The notes under the pieces were generated by a model. It made no database searches. It was given only the letters and a program-made list of their open reading frames with translations, and had not been told where the DNA came from. This document shows, piece by piece, positions 25,758 through 34,988 of a stretch of 64,000 nt of DNA (position 1 is the first letter of the stretch; each line of letters opens with the position of its first letter). The DNA is from Nodosilinea sp. E11 (GTDB taxonomy: Bacteria; Cyanobacteriota; Cyanobacteriia; Phormidesmidales; Phormidesmidaceae): positions 1,358,001 through 1,422,000 of the forward strand of contig NZ_CP136520.1 in assembly GCF_032813545.1 (NCBI RefSeq). Reading direction: 5' to 3'. A program made the position numbers and the translations under genes.

Positions 25758-26621
25758 ATGCCCCGTCGCCCCCGCCCCCGCCGCCCTACCCCCGCCGCCC
25801 CGCCCGAGCTCATTATCGAAGCCGGACGCACCGAAGCCCAGTATTTCCGAGATCTGTGGCGCTACCGAGAACTGTTTTACTTTCTCGCCTGGCGCGATAT
25901 TTTGGTGCGCTACAAACAGACCGCGATCGGGGTAGCTTGGGCACTGATTCGTCCGTTTTTGACCATGGTGGTGTTTACGGTGGTGTTTGGCCAGTTAGCC
26001 AACCTGCCAACAGAGGGCAATGCCCCCTACCCCATTCTGGTGTTTGCGGCCATGTTGCCCTGGCAGTTTTTTGCCAACGCCCTCTCTGAGTGCAGCAACA
26101 GCCTGATCACCAACGCCAACTTAATCTCTAAGGTGTACTTTCCCCGGTTGGTGGTGCCCACCAGCGCGGTGATCGTCAGCTTTGTCGATTTTTTGATCTC
26201 GGGCATTATTTTGCTGGGGCTAATGGCCTGGTATCAGCAGGTGCCCTCGTGGCGGGTGGCAACGCTGCCGCTGTTTATTGCTGTAGCCTTTGCGGCGGCG
26301 ATGGGAGCAGGGCTGTGGCTGGCGGCGCTTAATGTGCAGTACCGAGATTTTCGCTACGTGGTGCCGTTTTTAGTGCAGTTTGGCCTCTACGTGTCGCCCG
26401 TGGGGTTTAGCAGCAGCATCATTCCTGAGCGCTGGCGGCTGCTGTACTCGCTGAACCCCATGGTGGGGGTGATCGACGGATTTCGCTGGGCGATTATCGG
26501 CGGTGATGTGGCGCTGTATTGGCCAGGCTTTTTGCTGTCGCTGCTGCTGGTAATACTGCTGCTCATCACCGGCATCCTCTACTTTCGCCGTATGGAGCGC
26601 ACCTTTGCCGATGTGATCTAG
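25758..26621 (+). CDS. ABC-2 type permease for polysaccharide export (Wzm/KpsM-like)
   Basis: A 287-residue inner-membrane protein. A Pro/Arg-rich N-terminus is followed by RDLWRYRELFYFLAWRDILVRYKQT, the amphipathic interface motif of the Wzm/TagG family. Six hydrophobic helices follow, and the C-terminus has RMERTFADVI, also typical. It pairs with the ATPase at 26939 to export a lipid-linked glycan across the inner membrane. I took the ATG at 25758; an earlier in-frame TTG at 25635 would overlap the fibrillin stop. About 317 bp separate it from the ATPase gene, unusually far for this pair. Confidence 0.9.
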   Translation: MPRRPRPRRPTPAAPPELIIEAGRTEAQYFRDLWRYRELFYFLAWRDILVRYKQTAIGVAWALIRPFLTMVVFTVVFGQLANLPTEGNAPYPILVFAAMLPWQFFANALSECSNSLITNANLISKVYFPRLVVPTSAVIVSFVDFLISGIILLGLMAWYQQVPSWRVATLPLFIAVAFAAAMGAGLWLAALNVQYRDFRYVVPFLVQFGLYVSPVGFSSSIIPERWRLLYSLNPMVGVIDGFRWAIIGGDVALYWPGFLLSLLLVILLLITGILYFRRMERTFADVI

Positions 26622-26938
26622 CTAGCGAGGCAAGATCGCATGAAAGCTGACCAGCTTTACTCTCAAATTTTTCTGGCCAGTGCTCCATCAACCAGCCGCA
26701 CCAGAAGAGACCACAGACGGCTAGGTAGCCAGAAACTGTAGGCTAGGGCGCGCTTCACCCCGTTTTGGCTAAAGGATGGTGGCTGAGTGCAATGCCCCAT
26801 CTCCTGGGTTGAGATCAATCTGGGCTGTGGGCCTGGGTAACTAAGTGTGTGATCATGCAATTTTCATAAAGCCAGAGGGCACAATGAGCACAATGGCCGA
26901 TGCGCCAGTCAGTGAACCGCCCCAGTTCTACAGCCCCC
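26622..26938. other. Intergenic gap between permease and ATPase genes
   Basis: 317 bp without a supported gene, although permease and ATPase genes of this type are normally adjacent. The short minus-strand frame at 26663-26860 has no recognisable domain. A possible ATG near 26900 would add 13 residues to the ATPase, but the conserved family start is at 26939. A promoter for the second half of the cluster or a deletion scar are possible. Confidence 0.5.
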
Positions 26939-28231
26939 ATGTCTGACACGGTTATTCAGGTCGAAAATCTCGGCAAAAAGTATGTTCTTGGCCAACAACA
27001 GCAGGGCAACTCTCGCTACGTCGCGCTGCGCGATGTAGTGGCCGATGGGGTTAAGTCTGTAGGCCGCCGCCTGCGTCACCCGCTTAAATCGCAGCCTGCC
27101 CGCCACGAAGAAGAGTTTTGGGCGCTGAAGGATGTCTCGTTTGAGGTGAAGCAGGGCGAGGTGGTGGGCATTATTGGCCGCAATGGGGCGGGTAAGTCGA
27201 CGCTGCTGAAGATTCTTAGCCGCATTACAGAACCCACGGAGGGGCGGGTGCGCCTGCGGGGTCGGGTGGCGAGCCTGCTGGAGGTGGGAACGGGGTTTCA
27301 CCCAGAGCTGACCGGGCGCGAAAATATTTTTCTCAACGGCGCAATTTTGGGCATGAGCCGGGTTGAGATTAACCGCAAGTTCGATGAAATTGTTGACTTT
27401 GCCGAAGTTGAGCGGTTTTTAGATACGCCGGTCAAGCGCTACAGCAGCGGTATGTATGTGCGGCTTGCTTTTGCCGTCGCCGCCCACTTGGAGCCAGAGA
27501 TTTTAGTGGTGGATGAAGTTTTAGCAGTAGGTGATGCTGCATTTCAGAAGAAATGCTTGGGTAAGCTCCACAACATTGCCAATTCTGAAGGCAGGACTGT
27601 TGTTTTCGTTAGCCATGATCTGCCAGCGGTACAGTCCCTTTGTAGCAGAGCCCTGTTGATAGAACAGGGCTTAATCAAAATTCAAGCTAATACGGATAAA
27701 GTTATTTCTGCTTATCTTGGAATGGGCAGAAAAAGATCCTCCGATAAAATTGATTTACTAGAGCATCCAGGCAGACTTCGCTCAAGAGAAAAAGCTTTAA
27801 AAAAAATTTGGTTATTAGATGAAATGCAAAGAGTAAAGAATGAATTCAAAATGGGAGAAGGAATATCAGTCCTTTTCTCATTCGACTGCGAATCAAGTGT
27901 TTCGTCTCCTGGCTTTGGATTTGGATTCGAAGATCAATCTGGCAGACGAGTTTTTTCTCTCAATAATTACATGTGTCCAAGTTTGCATGGCAACTTGAAG
28001 ATTGTAAAAAAGGGAGTCGCAAGTCTCAGAATTAATAAGCTACCTCTAATGCCTGGGCGCTACTCAGTCAGCATTTCACTTGTCGAGAACCAAACTGAAT
28101 GGGTTGACTTTATTGAAAGAGCAATAGAATTTGAAGTTTTCCCGGCTGACGTATTTGGATCTGGCAAGATTCCTGACCGTTCTCATGGAATAGTTTTTCT
28201 GCCTGGAGAAATAGAGATTGAAGCCAACTAA
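26939..28231 (+). CDS. ABC transporter ATPase with Wzt-like C-terminal domain
   Basis: A 430-residue protein. The nucleotide-binding domain has Walker A GRNGAGKST (80-88), signature YSSGMYVRLA (168-177), Walker B ILVVDE with D192-E193, and H-loop SHD (H226). The insert before EEFWALKDV is typical of O-antigen exporters. From about residue 255 a separate domain resembles the Wzt C-terminal carbohydrate-binding fold (FGFGFEDQSGRRVF, MPGRYSVSISL). That domain recognises the capped glycan end in Wzt proteins. Base composition changes abruptly near nucleotide 27500, from GC-rich to clearly AT-rich. The C-terminal part thus appears to have a different origin from the ATPase part. Confidence 0.92.
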   Translation: MSDTVIQVENLGKKYVLGQQQQGNSRYVALRDVVADGVKSVGRRLRHPLKSQPARHEEEFWALKDVSFEVKQGEVVGIIGRNGAGKSTLLKILSRITEPTEGRVRLRGRVASLLEVGTGFHPELTGRENIFLNGAILGMSRVEINRKFDEIVDFAEVERFLDTPVKRYSSGMYVRLAFAVAAHLEPEILVVDEVLAVGDAAFQKKCLGKLHNIANSEGRTVVFVSHDLPAVQSLCSRALLIEQGLIKIQANTDKVISAYLGMGRKRSSDKIDLLEHPGRLRSREKALKKIWLLDEMQRVKNEFKMGEGISVLFSFDCESSVSSPGFGFGFEDQSGRRVFSLNNYMCPSLHGNLKIVKKGVASLRINKLPLMPGRYSVSISLVENQTEWVDFIERAIEFEVFPADVFGSGKIPDRSHGIVFLPGEIEIEAN

Positions 28232-28283
28232 TGAGAATCTCACAAAGATTTTTTGCATCTAAAAACTAACTGTGAACTTATAA

Positions 28284-29015
28284 ATGTCTAGCGAACCAAT
28301 GAATTCAATTAAAAAGGCTCACAGAGGGTGGGTTTATTCTGAGGCAGGAGACTATCATAGATATCTTGATTTAGGGTGGTCTTATGCGCCCACTTATCTT
28401 CAGAAAATCAAGTTAACCAGGAAGTTCATTGAATCTCTTAACCCAGACTATAAAATCTTAGATATTGGCTGTGGAGAGGGAGTTTTCGTTGAAGAATATG
28501 TCCGCCAGGGTAGAGATATTCAAGGAATAGATTTGAACTATGAGAGCGAGTTTGTGCGGCAGGGAAATATTCTTGACTTACCTTTTCCCGACTCACATTT
28601 TGATACGATAATGTTGCTAGATGTATTTGAGCACATTGCCTTTAAAGATCAGCCTAAAGCACTTACTGAGATTTATCGAGTACTTAAGCCAGAAGGATTG
28701 TTTTTTACTTCCATTCCCAATCTTGCTCATTTTAATTCTCGCGTTATTTTCTCCATTTTTGGCCGTCTGGATCGCACCGACAATGAACTTGACCATCTAG
28801 GTGAGCGGCCCTTCAAAGAAAATCGAGAACTCTTAGAAGCTGCGAATTTCAAGCTTTTGAATTGCGTCGGAGTCACTCTATCAGTTCCCTACATTTATAG
28901 GCGACTGATTTGCCGTCATGCTAAGCAACTGCGGTTCCTCCACGATCTATTCGAACCAATCGCCCGAGCTGCTCCTGGGTGGGCCATGCTGGATTTTTTC
29001 ACCTGCCAAAAATAA
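28284..29015 (+). CDS. Class I SAM-dependent methyltransferase
   Basis: A 243-residue protein. SAM-binding motif I is ILDIGCGEG at residues 58-66. The acidic tip after strand 2 is in GIDLN, and motif LLDVFEHI precedes the acceptor region (FFTSIPNLAHFNSR). It resembles methionine-biosynthesis MetW-like and glycan methyltransferases. In this cluster it may cap or decorate the sugar chain. The whole gene is AT-rich, like the end of the ATPase gene, and differs from genes further downstream. Confidence 0.85.
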   Translation: MSSEPMNSIKKAHRGWVYSEAGDYHRYLDLGWSYAPTYLQKIKLTRKFIESLNPDYKILDIGCGEGVFVEEYVRQGRDIQGIDLNYESEFVRQGNILDLPFPDSHFDTIMLLDVFEHIAFKDQPKALTEIYRVLKPEGLFFTSIPNLAHFNSRVIFSIFGRLDRTDNELDHLGERPFKENRELLEAANFKLLNCVGVTLSVPYIYRRLICRHAKQLRFLHDLFEPIARAAPGWAMLDFFTCQK

Positions 29016-29042
29016 CTCTCTTTCACTGAGAAATGTGTTCTA

Positions 29043-30062
29043 ATGTTTGCTGAAAACAATCAAAAAACAATTGCCTTAAGCATTGCAATCCCCACCTATC
29101 GTCGTCATCAGTTATTGATGGACACTTTAGACAGTGTAGTATCGCAGAGGCCAGGCTTTGATTTTGAAGTGTTGGTGCTGGACAACGAATGCAGCCTCGA
29201 CCTCAAAACACGAGTAGAATCATTTGCCCAAAGTATCACAGTGCCGCTTCGCTATCTTTCTGTAGAGGCGATTGGGCTTCACAACGGCAGAAACACAGGT
29301 GCTCAGTTAAGTTCTGGAGACATCATTGTCTACATTGACGATGACGTTATTGCGCCGCAGGGATGGCTTGAGAACATCTGCCAACCCTTCTTAGATCCCG
29401 CAGTAGGAGGCGTAGGTGGTAGAACTCTGCCCCGGTGGGAGTCTCCTCCCCCCAATTGGGTAAAAGCCCTAGAGCCATCTTTTTTTAGCCTACTGGATTT
29501 GGGTTCAGAAACTAGGGCTATGACTGAGAGCGAACTGCCCTACGGTTGCAACATGGCCTTTCGTCGAGACCTGGTAGTTAAGCTTGGGGGATTTCCCCCC
29601 GATGGCGTGGGCGGCGGTTGGATTGAATGGCGTCGAGGGGATGGAGAAACGGGCTTTGCAAGGAAGGTCAAACAGGCGGGCCACGTTATTATGTACAGTG
29701 CCGAGGGCTGGCTATACCACCGCATTCCCCTATCGCGTCAAAGCTTCAAATTTATTCGTCACCGAGCGATGAAAAGCGCAGTTAGCGGCTCTTATACCAA
29801 GGCTCGCCAACACAACCTTTCCCGTTCGGAATTATTGAAGGATACCTTCAGCAACACCAAAGGACTTATAAAGGCCACAATCGCTTGGGTAGTTTACTCC
29901 CTGTGCCCTCGCCAAGCCAGAGTCGATCGCGAAATTGAGTTGGTGTTCTATAGTGTTAGTCTGCTATATACCTTGCGGCTAATTGTCGATCAGTCATTGC
30001 GACAATGGGTCAGTCAAAATAGCTATTCGGTGATTGGCAGTACTTCCCAGATGGAGAGCTGA
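29043..30062 (+). CDS. Family-2 glycosyltransferase
   Basis: A 339-residue GT-A enzyme. The N-terminal strand LSIAIPTYRR starts the nucleotide-binding fold, and the metal-binding IDDDV (99-101) fits the DXD role. A later segment (LPYGCNMAFRRDLV...GGFPPDGV...GDGETGFARKV) contains the probable catalytic base of GT2 enzymes. No transmembrane helix is evident. Its first ~300 bases are AT-rich and the rest returns to the local high GC, so one edge of the AT-rich segment falls here. It adds one sugar to the exported glycan; donor and acceptor are not known. Confidence 0.85.
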   Translation: MFAENNQKTIALSIAIPTYRRHQLLMDTLDSVVSQRPGFDFEVLVLDNECSLDLKTRVESFAQSITVPLRYLSVEAIGLHNGRNTGAQLSSGDIIVYIDDDVIAPQGWLENICQPFLDPAVGGVGGRTLPRWESPPPNWVKALEPSFFSLLDLGSETRAMTESELPYGCNMAFRRDLVVKLGGFPPDGVGGGWIEWRRGDGETGFARKVKQAGHVIMYSAEGWLYHRIPLSRQSFKFIRHRAMKSAVSGSYTKARQHNLSRSELLKDTFSNTKGLIKATIAWVVYSLCPRQARVDREIELVFYSVSLLYTLRLIVDQSLRQWVSQNSYSVIGSTSQMES

Positions 30063-30064
30063 CT

Positions 30065-31303
30065 ATGGCCGCGATCGCCGCATTCCAAGGAGAATGGCCC
30101 GTCCAAAAGCACACTTTGTACCTGCTCGATGGGTTAGCCCATGCTGGGTATGATGTCGATTTTTTCTGTCTAGAATCGTTTTTTACAGACGACCCTAAAG
30201 ACTTTTGTGGTAGTGGGGTGCACATCCATCGCTTCAGTTACTCAGAGGCAAAACCGGGCGACTTAAACGGGCTACAACATCAGGCAGCATGGTTTGCCGA
30301 CAAAACGCGATCGCTTCACCGCAAGTACCTCAACCTGACCCAAAATACCCGCTCCTTTATTCCGGCCGCAATCAACCGCAGAGTTCAGACTGTGGCCACA
30401 GCCAAGCAATACCTATGTCTGATCGGCATCGAAAAACTGGGCCTGGTGTGGGCTGCCCAGTGGGCTGAGCAGTGGCACATCCCTTATCTGTACTACAGCC
30501 TAGAGCTTTACACCCGCGATCACTTTTTTATCACCAGTCGCCGCTACTGGCGACGGCTCAAAAAAGCCGAGCAGTTTTACTGCCAGAACCTAGCTGCCCT
30601 GATCATTCAGGATCAGGCCCGAGCTGAGGTTTTGCTCAAGGACAATGAGCTGGGCGATCGCCCCGTCATTCCCTTACCGATCTCGCTACCGGGATCGCCC
30701 TATTCCAAATCCAGCACCTACCTGCGCGATAAATTTCAGCTGCCCGCCGATAGCGTGCTTATTCTACAGTTTGGCCAAATTCAGCGGTACGGCAAAGCGC
30801 TAGTACAGCTAGCCCAGCAGTTTCCTGAAAAGTATCGACTAGTGCTCCACGACGGGCTCACCCAAGATCTCTGGCAGTGCGAAGCTTTTGTGGAGGAGCT
30901 GAAACAGCTCGATCGCAAAAACCGGGTGGTGTTTTCGCTAGAAAATTTGCCCTTTGACCAGATACAGGCCCTCAGCGCCTCTGCGGATGTGGGCCTAGTG
31001 TTTTACAGCAACACCCCCATTAACGATCAGCTCACCGGGCGATCGTCCGAAAAGCTAGCCCTCTATTTGCAGTGCGGCCTGCCCGTCATTGGCTTTCGCT
31101 ACCCCGGGTATGAACCCATTGAAACAGCCCAGGCAGGAGTTCTCATTACTGATCTAGAGGAGATTGGCTCGGCAGTACAAACCATTCTCAACGCCCACCC
31201 CACCTACCGTCACCGTGCCCAACAGCTCTTTTTAGCCGAGTACCAGTTTGAAAAAAATGTTCAACCGCTAGTGCAGTACCTGGCTAGTCTAGCCACACCA
31301 TAA
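30065..31303 (+). CDS. GT-B fold glycosyltransferase (GT4-like)
   Basis: A 412-residue cytosolic protein. The N-terminal part starts with HTLYLLDGLAHAGYDVDFFC, the helix and strand typical of GT-B enzymes. The C-terminal half has LILQFGQIQRYGKALVQLA, a donor-binding segment (LPFDQIQALSASADVGLVFY) and EKLALYLQCGLPVIGF, where the Glu contacts the nucleotide-sugar in GT4 families. The start follows the previous stop by 2 nt, so the two genes are translationally close. It is probably one of the chain-assembly enzymes. Confidence 0.8.
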   Translation: MAAIAAFQGEWPVQKHTLYLLDGLAHAGYDVDFFCLESFFTDDPKDFCGSGVHIHRFSYSEAKPGDLNGLQHQAAWFADKTRSLHRKYLNLTQNTRSFIPAAINRRVQTVATAKQYLCLIGIEKLGLVWAAQWAEQWHIPYLYYSLELYTRDHFFITSRRYWRRLKKAEQFYCQNLAALIIQDQARAEVLLKDNELGDRPVIPLPISLPGSPYSKSSTYLRDKFQLPADSVLILQFGQIQRYGKALVQLAQQFPEKYRLVLHDGLTQDLWQCEAFVEELKQLDRKNRVVFSLENLPFDQIQALSASADVGLVFYSNTPINDQLTGRSSEKLALYLQCGLPVIGFRYPGYEPIETAQAGVLITDLEEIGSAVQTILNAHPTYRHRAQQLFLAEYQFEKNVQPLVQYLASLATP

Positions 31304-31393
31304 CCTGCACCGCCGTTGACGGGCAGCCTTAAGCCGCGATGGGCACTGTCCACACTAGCTTTCTCACCTCTTATCCCTTCGCTGATCCACTCC

Positions 31394-32305
31394 ATGCCCG
31401 CCCCCGTCGCTGTTTTCGCCTTCAACCGCCCTCACCACCTCCACCAAACCCTGACCACCCTGGCACAAAACGAGGGAGCCGAGACTACGACTGTCACGAT
31501 CTACTGTGACGGCCCTCGCCATGAGCAGGATCACTCGAACATCGAGGCCGTACGGGCGATTGCCCACGGAGGGAATGGGTTTGCCCAGGTGCAGGTGGTG
31601 GAGCGCGAAGCCAATTGCGGTCTGGCTCGGTCGATTATCATGGGTGTCACCGAGCAGCTCAGGCAGCACGAGCAGGTGATCGTCGTCGAAGACGACCTGG
31701 TAACGTCGCCTTTTTTTCTGCGCTACATGAACCAGGCGCTGGAGGTCTATGCCGAGTGCGATCGCGTCATCAGCATCCATGGCTACATTTATCCCATTGA
31801 TACGCCACTACCCGAAACTTTTTTCCTACGGGGGGCTGACTGCTGGGGTTGGGCCACCTGGCGGCGTGGTTGGGCGCTGTTTAACCCCGACGGCCAAGCG
31901 CTGCTGACAGAGCTAGAGCGCCAGCAGCTACTATTGGCCTTTGACCTGGAGGGAGCTTACCCCTTTTCCCAGATGTTGCGCGACCAAATTGCCGGACGCA
32001 ACAACTCCTGGGCCATTCGCTGGCACGCCTCCGCGTTTCTGGCCGATCGACTGACACTGTATCCTGGGCGATCGCTGGTGCACAACATCGGCCACGACGA
32101 CTCGGGCACCCACTCCCAGCGCACCGGCACCTATGATGTGGTCGTGAGCCCAACGCCCATTCGGGTAGAGGCGATCGCCCCGGTACCCTGCGCTGCTGCC
32201 CGCGCCGCTGTCAAACAGTACCTGGGGCTAGGGCAGTGCTGCCCTAGCCCAGTAACTCGGGTGCTGAGCCAGGTCAAAAAGCTGTTTTACTCTGCTCCTT
32301 TCTAA
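31394..32305 (+). CDS. GT-A glycosyltransferase, GNT-I-like
   Basis: A 303-residue protein starting MPAPVAVFAFNRPHHL. The sequence has VFAFNRPHHLHQTLTTL, then VIVVEDDLVTSPFF with E99-D100-D101 as the metal-binding motif, then GWATWRRGW. This arrangement, with an acidic EDD and the preceding REANCGLARSI, resembles the GNT-I-like glycosyltransferases found in bacterial glycan clusters. The ATG at 31394 is preferred to a TTG at 31316. The substrate is unknown. Confidence 0.75.
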   Translation: MPAPVAVFAFNRPHHLHQTLTTLAQNEGAETTTVTIYCDGPRHEQDHSNIEAVRAIAHGGNGFAQVQVVEREANCGLARSIIMGVTEQLRQHEQVIVVEDDLVTSPFFLRYMNQALEVYAECDRVISIHGYIYPIDTPLPETFFLRGADCWGWATWRRGWALFNPDGQALLTELERQQLLLAFDLEGAYPFSQMLRDQIAGRNNSWAIRWHASAFLADRLTLYPGRSLVHNIGHDDSGTHSQRTGTYDVVVSPTPIRVEAIAPVPCAAARAAVKQYLGLGQCCPSPVTRVLSQVKKLFYSAPF

Positions 32306-32322
32306 GCTGAATCAACCCCGTT

Positions 32323-33234
32323 ATGACGCTGAAATCTCTCGCCCGCAATCTGCTTCCCCCTGGGCTCTATCCCCTAGCCCTACAGGTGGCTGGCAAATCC
32401 GCTGACCAACAGCTCAAGAAGTACCACCAGGGGGGCCGTATTCCCTGGTCTGAGGGATACCTTATTCACAAGACTCAAGCAGTGGCAGCTGCCATCCGCG
32501 ATCGCGACCTGCTGACGGTATTTCGCGATCGCCGCCCTCTGCCCAAAAACTACGGTCTCGGCCTGGACGAGCGTTGTGTAGAATATCCGTGGCTATTTGC
32601 CCACCTGCCCGAGACCGCTAGCACCCTCCTGGACGCCGGGTCGGTGCTCAACCACGACTACATCGTCAGCCACCCCTATTTCGACAGTCGCCGCCTCCAC
32701 ATTGTCACCCTGTCCCCCGAAGCAATGGCTTACTGGGAGCGAGGCATTGGCTATTTCTATGACGATCTCCGCCATCTACCCCTGCGGGATGAGTTCTACG
32801 ATGCGATTGTTTGCCTGTCTACCCTAGAGCACGTGGGCTTAGACAACAGCATTTATACACGCTCCTCTGACGACATCGAAGCCAAATCCACCGACTTTAT
32901 AGCTGCTCTTCATGAACTCCGGCGCGTGCTCAAGCCCGGGGGAGCACTGTTTATCAGTGTGCCGTTCGGCACGTACCAGAATTTTGGCAGCTTTCAGCAG
33001 TTTGATGCAGCACTTCTAAACAAGGCGATCGCAGCCTTTGGCCCTGCCCAGGTAGTAGAGAAAACCTACTTTAAGTACTTCATAAATGGATGGCAAGTAG
33101 CTACAGAAGCCGACTGTGCCAATTGTGAATATGTTCAGTCCGATGAGTGGTTTACCCAGACACCGGGAAAACCTAAACCCAGCGACGGGGCAGCAGCAGC
33201 GCGGGCTGTTGCCTGTGTTCACTTGCTGCGTTAG
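32323..33234 (+). CDS. SAM-dependent methyltransferase
   Basis: A 303-residue protein. The SAM-binding glycine region is modified (LLDAGSVLNHDYI). A later Rossmann strand (YDAIVCLSTLEHVGL) and the following ELRRVLKPGGALFISVPFG are typical of class I methyltransferases in polysaccharide clusters. It starts 17 nt after the previous gene, so it is cotranscribed. It may methylate a sugar of the exported glycan. Confidence 0.75.
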   Translation: MTLKSLARNLLPPGLYPLALQVAGKSADQQLKKYHQGGRIPWSEGYLIHKTQAVAAAIRDRDLLTVFRDRRPLPKNYGLGLDERCVEYPWLFAHLPETASTLLDAGSVLNHDYIVSHPYFDSRRLHIVTLSPEAMAYWERGIGYFYDDLRHLPLRDEFYDAIVCLSTLEHVGLDNSIYTRSSDDIEAKSTDFIAALHELRRVLKPGGALFISVPFGTYQNFGSFQQFDAALLNKAIAAFGPAQVVEKTYFKYFINGWQVATEADCANCEYVQSDEWFTQTPGKPKPSDGAAAARAVACVHLLR

Positions 33235-33395
33235 ATCCTCTGCAGATGGAGCAACACCTGAACGGAATGACCCAATCTGTTGATTTAGTTAAACAGGCTA
33301 CGCGATCGCCGCCATCCTGGGCAGACTAGAACTAGTAGGTTGCCCTGTCCTTTCGCAGGCGCTGCCTTCTTTCCTTTACCCAAAGGCTCTGCCCC

Positions 33396-33866
33396 ATGCC
33401 ATCCTCCCCCACCGTCACTGCCACTCAGTTCTCCCCCATACAGCAAATCGTCCACAACAGCGAAATGCTGGCGCTGATTCTCTCCCACCGCTTTGCTGAG
33501 CCGGGCATTCACTTCTTTACCCCCAACGAGCTATCGCAGCAGCTCGCCTACATGAAATACGACGCAGGCAAAACCATTCCCGCCCACGTCCACAACCCCG
33601 TGCACCGCGACGTATTCCACACCCAGGAAGTGCTATTTATCAAAAAAGGCAAGCTGCGGGTCGATTTCTACAGTCAAGAGCAGGAGTACCTGGAGAGCCG
33701 CGTGCTAGAAGGCGGCGACGTGATTTTGCTGGTGACGGGCGGCCACGGCTTTGAAGTGCTCGAAGACCTGGAGATGGTCGAGGTCAAGCAAGGCCCCTAC
33801 ATGGGCGACCAAGACAAAACCCGCTTCTCTGGGATATCGTCTAGCCAGGCCACCATTACAGGCTAG
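33396..33866 (+). CDS. Cupin-domain protein
   Basis: A 156-residue protein. The cupin motif 1 elements are partly visible: HVHNPVHRDVFHTQEVLFIKKG, where His residues and Glu could bind a metal. A beta-strand-rich C-terminus follows (GGDVILLVTGGHGFEVLEDLEMVEVKQGPY). Similar small cupins occur in O-antigen and capsule clusters, sometimes as sugar isomerases or epimerases, but the enzymatic role here is not shown. It is 6 nt upstream of the aminotransferase gene and probably acts in the same sugar pathway. Confidence 0.7.
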   Translation: MPSSPTVTATQFSPIQQIVHNSEMLALILSHRFAEPGIHFFTPNELSQQLAYMKYDAGKTIPAHVHNPVHRDVFHTQEVLFIKKGKLRVDFYSQEQEYLESRVLEGGDVILLVTGGHGFEVLEDLEMVEVKQGPYMGDQDKTRFSGISSSQATITG

Positions 33867-33872
33867 GCAGCT

Positions 33873-34988
33873 ATGGCGTTTATTCCGGTCAACGAGCCCG
33901 CCCTCAACGGCAACGAAAAAAAATACCTGCTGGAATGCCTCGACACCGGCTGGATTTCGTCCGAAGGCCCCTTTGTCGATCGCTTTGAGACCGAGTTTGC
34001 CCAGCGGGTGGGTCGCCAGCACGGGGTAGCGGTGGCCAATGGGTCTGCTGCCCTTGATGTGGCGGTGGCGGCCCTGGGGCTGGGGCAGGGCGATGAGGTG
34101 ATCTTGCCTACGTTTACGATTATTTCCTGTGCGGCGGCGATCGTGCGGGCGGGAGCCAAGCCCGTCGTGGTTGATGCCGACCCGATTACGTGGAATATGG
34201 ATGTCGGTCAGATCGAAGCCTGCATTACCCCCCAGACCAAGGCGATCATGGTGGTACACATCTATGGTCTGCCCGTAGACATGGAGCCGCTGCTGGCGAT
34301 CGCCCAGCGGCACAATCTAGCGATCATCGAAGACGCCGCCGAAATGCACGGCCAGACCTATCGAGGCCAGCCCTGCGGCAGCTTTGGCGACCTCAGCACC
34401 TTTAGCTTTTACGCCAACAAGCACATCACCACGGGCGAAGGCGGCATGGTGCTCACCGACGATGCAGAGCTGGCAGAACGCTGCCGCTCCCTGCGAAACC
34501 TGTGCTTTCAGCCCCAGCGGCGCTTTGTCCACGAAGAGCTGGGCTGGAACTTTCGCCTGGGCAACCTGCAAGCCGCCCTGGGGGTGGCTCAGCTAGAGCA
34601 GCTCGACAGCTTTATTGCCCACAAACGAGCGATCGGGCGACGCTATACCGAGGGGTTGGCTGGAGTCGCTGGGCTGCAACTGCCGCTGGCCACCACCGAC
34701 TATGCCGAGAATGTCTACTGGGTTTACGGCCTGGTGCTCGACGACGGGTTGCCCTTCGATGCGATCGAGGCCATGCAGCGTCTCAAGGCCAAGGGCATCG
34801 GCACCCGCCCCTTTTTCTGGCCCATGCATGAGCAACCCGTGTTCCACACCATGGGGCTATTTGAAGGCGAACACCACCCCGTGGCCGAGCGCATCGCCCG
34901 GCGCGGCTTCTATTTGCCCAGCGGTCTGGCCCTCACCGACGCGCAGATCGACCAGGTAATTGTTGCCGTGCGGGAGGTGATGGCGTGA
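33873..34988 (+). CDS. DegT/DnrJ/EryC1 aminotransferase (perosamine synthase-like)
   Basis: A 371-residue PLP enzyme that would convert a nucleotide-linked keto-sugar to an amino-sugar. PLP-binding features are D154 (IIEDAAEMHG) and internal-aldimine K183 (YANKHITTGEGG). The EDAAE and TGEGGM pattern and overall length match GDP-perosamine synthases and related sugar transaminases. The neighbouring cupin and glycosyltransferases fit a rare amino-sugar in the exported glycan. No dehydratase for the keto-sugar is in the window, so the precursor must be made elsewhere. The stop overlaps the next start. Confidence 0.88.
   Translation: MAFIPVNEPALNGNEKKYLLECLDTGWISSEGPFVDRFETEFAQRVGRQHGVAVANGSAALDVAVAALGLGQGDEVILPTFTIISCAAAIVRAGAKPVVVDADPITWNMDVGQIEACITPQTKAIMVVHIYGLPVDMEPLLAIAQRHNLAIIEDAAEMHGQTYRGQPCGSFGDLSTFSFYANKHITTGEGGMVLTDDAELAERCRSLRNLCFQPQRRFVHEELGWNFRLGNLQAALGVAQLEQLDSFIAHKRAIGRRYTEGLAGVAGLQLPLATTDYAENVYWVYGLVLDDGLPFDAIEAMQRLKAKGIGTRPFFWPMHEQPVFHTMGLFEGEHHPVAERIARRGFYLPSGLALTDAQIDQVIVAVREVMA

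Noticed and set aside
26663-26860. Minus-strand frame in the permease-ATPase gap
   Set aside because: It has no domain and no upstream signal. I considered a decayed gene fragment but cannot support it.
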